64,000 bases of DNA from Rhypophila decipiens (taxonomy: Eukaryota; Ascomycota; Sordariomycetes; Sordariales; Naviculisporaceae). Both the position numbers and the translations under genes were made by a program. Location of the stretch: the NCBI GenBank assembly GCA_033297075.1, contig MU858227.1:1-64000 (forward strand), in the 5' to 3' direction. Every line of letters starts with the position of its first letter. The stretch's first letter is position 1. Positions 59,670 to 64,000 of the stretch are shown here, in pieces. The notes beneath the pieces were generated by a model. The model saw only the letters and a program-made list of their open reading frames with translations, did not search any database and was not told the origin of the DNA.

Positions 59670-62400
59670 ACCAGCCTGACTTGGAACAACCGACAACAAG
59701 CAATAATCCCACACACTTTACAGCTATCACTCTGAGATTCGTATACTACCAAATTTCCGAAAGTGGAACACTTGACATAAAGGATGTATGCGTGTCAGAT
59801 GTTTATATTCAAGATGGGAACATTACCCAGGTGAGGTCGAAATCTGGGCCGTCTGACTGCTTCGTAGATATCACCTACTGTTAGTCCCAAAGAGTTTGAC
59901 TGGCTGCTGTTTAAGAGCTTGCCAATGCCAAAGTGAGGCCCATACACTATAAACAAGCAAACACACTGGAGAGGCCAGCAGAGCGAGACCAGTGAGATAA
60001 ACTTCTGAGTCTGGGGTGCAGGTTTTTGCCCACTCAGTACAGCACTGAGTCTGCAATGGCAGCCTGACTTGAGGGTTAAGCTTCTCCATGTCAACACTCA
60101 ACCAGCATCACCAAGGAGCCATTTCATTTCTCAGTATCCGTATCCGCGTCTTGTACGCCATAGTGTACAGTGCCAGTATTGATAACTCGTCAATTCCAGT
60201 CTATTTCCCAAGAGCCAAGGACCTTCTCATCCCATGTTCACACTTTCACAGTTCAGTCTTCACCACTCACCGTCTCACCATGAGTGGATCAAGCCATACC
60301 TGCACTGTTCTTTGGCGACGGGGATCTTGGCATCTACTACGGTACAAAGAGGATGACGGTGCCAATGATGACGGTGATGGTGGCTGACTCTTTCATCTAC
60401 ATGTGATTATACCATACACTCTGAACCGCGAATCGCCATCTCACGAATGCAATGCATTGCGTGTCCAATGTTTGAATGTTTCAAGTAAAGAAGGCAAACA
60501 TAAACGCTTCTTTCCAAGCCAAGCCATCCGTATGGGTTGATTTTCCTGGGGAAACACAAGGCAGAGCGCTTCAGATGTTCAGCCGCCGTGGCATTGGCGC
60601 TTAAATCGTCTATTCGACAGTGCATATCAATATCAGAATACCAGTTAAGACAGTGTTGTTGCGCTCAGATGTCTCGTCTATCTATCTGTTACCGATGCGA
60701 TCACGTCGATCAGTGAAGCGAAAGTGTGAACCGAACTGGTGAACATATTTCCAAGGTTATTTTACTCCTCGGCTGGCGGCTAGCAAAACATTGAATGTCG
60801 GCTTCTCGCTTGGACTTTTCTTCACCATGGAAGTTTGTCACATTCACCTCGCTCGCTTGCCGGCAAAGTTCCCCAAGCAAGAGGCACAGCACAGCGCAGA
60901 GCTGTCGTCGGTCCACGGAGCCCCGAATAAGCGCATGTGGAGGGCTGAGTGGACGATGCTACGCTGCAGTTGCAGTTACACTTCAGCGCTGAGTGAGTGA
61001 ACTCTGTGAATGAATTCCGTAGTTGCCAATTTTACCGCATCGTAGCCGCGTTGCAGCGTACGTACATAGCGTGTGCTTATTTTTGGCATCAAAGATTGCC
61101 AGCATCACCCACCCTGAACCTAGCAAACAAGGCTGGCAAGCGAGGATTTATAATTATTCCCGAGTTGCCTCATTTGTAAATACGGGAGGGAGCAAACAAC
61201 ACCATCGATACTGAAGAGCTGGACCGGACCAAACTGATTCCGACTGCAGACCGAAATACCCTATACTGTCAGTAATTACAAAATAGAAGCGGAAACTTTT
61301 CACTTCCGGTGGCAGAGCAAAGAAGTTTGTAAAACAACAGCACTTATTAATCTGGGGAGGCAACTGTGATGCCACTCTGGCCCATCGCCTTGGTGACCTC
61401 GCAAGAATGAATGCAGGTCCTCTACATCAACGTAAGCACAGTACCACGGTATCGATGAGAACGATTTACCCAACCCTGGAACTATCGCCATATCCGTCAA
61501 AGGATGGCCGTCCGTCCGTTCAATCCGAACAACTGCCGGCCGTGTATGAGGTGAAGGTGCGTGAGATGTTCCATATCGCCATATTGAAGTTGGTTTCTGA
61601 TAAGGTGGGCTGGGCTGCTGCTGACCACCATCTTGGGTTCCTCTCCTTGGTTTGTTCCTCACGATCCCATACCCATAACTCGATTCAGCTCGGTATGGTC
61701 AGACATCACTCACCCATCCATCCTTCCTTCCGTTCATCATTACCAGCTGGCAACATTATCCGTACGAGTCTTTAGACCTAACAAATCCAAGAACCAAGCA
61801 TTGGGCCGAGGGTGAGGTGAGACGGCTACCATGTCCGTGATCCTGATCATAGATAAGAGAGGCTGGAACAGGAACAGTACCTTGCACAATCATTCTTACC
61901 CACCCACCATGCTATTTGTGCCTCAGATTGACTTGGTGGTCGCGGATACGGTTCCCGCTCTTACCCCAAACTGCTGGCATGCTCCTCTGTCCGTACTCGG
62001 CAAGAGTTGCATTTATCATGCTTCAATATCATATCGAGGCGTGAGATCCTCCCCAACAACTGATTAATCGCGATTCTGTTTGGCTGCGTTGCTCGCCTCA
62101 AAATCTCACCGTCACAAGTCCAATGCACCCTCCTATGAAACTTGAAAGTGATAATATCCGTGATACGTGTACCAGAATACGACTTTCCACATTTCGTACG
62201 GTTTCCACCAGTACAGTACATATCCGTACGAGTATCAAGCCCCACAATCCCAAATTCCAAATATTTTTCCCGATCCTGCAGTCTTTTGGGACTTGTTGGC
62301 GCCGATATCGATAGCGATATTGTCCATGCGCAACATTGAAAGCGAGCCGCCCACGAGGCGTCTTTGAATCATTTACCGCTTTCTCTGTGTGATGTGTGAC

Positions 62401-64000
62401 AGGGAAGCGTGCAGTGTGTTACAATGTCTTGCCTCATCACGCTAGTGCAGAGACCCGGCAGCTTGGAACCAAGTGCTAGCAAAAGCAAAAATGCAGGTTG
62501 GAAAATCGTGGGGCACAGCCAATTGTTGAGAGAGGCGGGTTCCACATTGAAATCCTTTCTCTCGGTTTTTCACTTGTGATTTTTGTCAGCAAAAACATTT
62601 CTTTTTTGCTTTTCAATTTCCTTTTGTTTTTCCTCCACTCTGATCGTGATCATCCCAATTTTGCTTTAGACTAGCGCGCTGGATGTGGAGGGTGGTCCGT
62701 GGATAATCTTGCTCACTGCCGAGCCAGACGAACGGTATCAGCGTCGGCCCGTCGGGTCCTCTATTTCGGACCTGTCCGAAGAGCTTGTGCGTTCTTTTCT
62801 TTCACCGCCAGAGTAAGATCGATCTTGTCTCAACGCTTGGGGCTCCACGGAGCGGGCCTTTTCTCACGAGCGTTATTGTTGGAGCTCCATCGTCCCCCTT
62901 TCGAAAAGTCCCGAGATCTTCTAGATCACAATCTGCATTGTGATTGGTGGATTGTGGTGTAAGAGAATCGGTCATCTGACCAAACCTTTCTTATGGCCGA
63001 GAAACTCCATCGGACTTTTGCCATTGGCCCAACCACCAGTCGCCTTATTCTGGGGCTCCAGGCGGATACAAGGCGGGTTCGTAATTAAACCCCGGACGAC
63101 CTGAAAGCATAAAAAAAGGGATGAACTTGACAAATTGTGTTCGGCCGAGGCTCATGGTTACCCCATTGTTTGTTCTCCAGATTTCCAAAAGACTCACCGC
63201 CGATTTGGAAACTGTTTGCCGATCCGCTTGTCGTTACTTGGCACAGAAGGAGAGAATCTGAGAATCATCCCAGGCTCGACGGGAATCCGCGGATCACAAG
63301 CTCTGAGGACAGTTCTTTTGTGTTGTGTCTGTATACGGAGTACGGTATCAGGTAACCGTTGAAACACGAAGGGATCCGAATTACGGGGGATGGGAGGTCA
63401 CTCGGAGTTCAATCTCTCCAACCTCCGATGATAACGCGGCCAAAAGGTCTGTGTTTGTGCGCGAACCGTTCTGAACAAGGCCATCCGACGCCGGGTTCTG
63501 CAAAGGATGGGTCTAAAAGGCGATATCAAGGCAACCATCTCGATACCAAGACGCCTTCGATGGCATCATGGTCGCGCCATTACCACCGAGAAAGGATATC
63601 TGATATCGTTTGACACGTCAAACATGTCTTCTCGCCTGCATAATATGACCTGCCACACCTTCCACGCAAGTGTGTTTGGTGACAGAGGGCGCGAGAATGG
63701 AGCAATTCCCCACGCTCCGGGCCTTTGGTGTGGCCGCCAGCCCGCGAAAATTGGTGGGCAGCCCTACGGCACGGTCGGGACGGGCAGTGTCACTCCCAAA
63801 CCCAGAAGCATCATGCCCGCCCACCGTGCGGTTCACTCGGTCCAGGTACCGTTATCATGGAAGGGTGTGTAGCAAATCGCCAAGTGTGTGCACCCCAATC
63901 TTTCCAGTATGCGGTCAGCTGGCGCATATATTTGGCAATAGCGAAACTCCAAATTACTTGCTTAGCATTGCAGTGCGCATTACCAACGAATCTTAAGAGG
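62401..64000. other. Right edge, promoter-like pyrimidine tract
   Basis: From about 62550 to 62645 the plus strand is T/C-rich (TTCTCTCGG, CTTTTCAATTTCC), as at fungal transcription starts. It would suit a gene transcribed rightwards beyond the window. TATACGGAGTACGGTATC lies at 63332-63349. No coding frame to 64000 is convincing. Confidence 0.4.

Larger units (their letters stand above)
47060..62400. other. Gene-poor region, no supportable gene
   Basis: Over 15 kb I find only short overlapping open frames on both strands, none above about 160 codons and none with recognisable motifs, splice-linked continuation or family similarity. Composition is near-normal rather than strongly AT-rich, and I see no transposase, reverse transcriptase or long repeat. 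GTAC, CCGTA and TACGG motifs and small palindromes are frequent, and there are several pyrimidine-rich islands (about 55825-55865 and 59020-59155). It could be regulatory DNA of a gene outside the window, a non-coding transcript locus, or old decayed sequence. Confidence 0.6.

Overview
This window is nuclear DNA of a filamentous ascomycete (Pezizomycotina; Sordariomycetes is my best guess, not proven). The reasons are genes broken by 50-110 nt introns with GTRNGT donors, CTAAC/CTGAC branch points and YAG acceptors, nuclear tRNA genes with introns after position 37, and families typical of these fungi: a BimC kinesin with a BimC box, a Clr5-domain protein, a DUF7708/NACHT-like protein, an Rrn9-domain protein, Sam37 and a DUF7721-like protein. 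No telomere repeat, rRNA, CRISPR array or prokaryotic feature is visible. Exon boundaries were placed by eye from splice motifs, frame and recalled family sequences.

Layout. (1) 1-5.8 kb is a decayed, repeat-rich zone: tandem repeats, an AT-rich patch, a broken coding relic with a CAA-to-TAA type stop, a duplicated gag-like relic and a permuted inverted repeat, together looking like old mobile DNA mutated by a RIP-like process. (2) 5.9-25.4 kb mixes accessory and core genes: a vanillyl-alcohol-oxidase-type flavoenzyme with a rearranged acidic residue in its active site, a long disordered protein with a C-terminal membrane segment, a broken GST-like gene, a head-to-head pair of an AAA+ ATPase and a DUF7708/NACHT-like protein, a Clr5-domain protein and NOP7. 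(3) 25.8-47.1 kb is a dense housekeeping block: PIG-U/Gab1 (GPI transamidase), Rrn9 (RNA polymerase I initiation), tRNA-Leu(AAG), tRNA-Gln(UUG), a type II HAD hydrolase, kinesin-5, a UPF0183/PHAF1 protein, D-lactate dehydrogenase, a DUF7721-like protein and Sam37. (4) 47.1-64 kb is about 17 kb with no gene I can support. It is rich in GTAC-centred palindromes and pyrimidine-rich islands, as is seen upstream of some regulators.

Most housekeeping genes act separately; NOP7 and Rrn9 both serve ribosome production. The most interesting system is the divergent AAA+/NACHT-like pair at 13.9-20 kb. Paired, head-to-head NLR-type genes mediate non-self recognition at some fungal loci, but that role here is inference. 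Both partners carry signs of reading-frame damage, so the locus may be degenerating or polymorphic.
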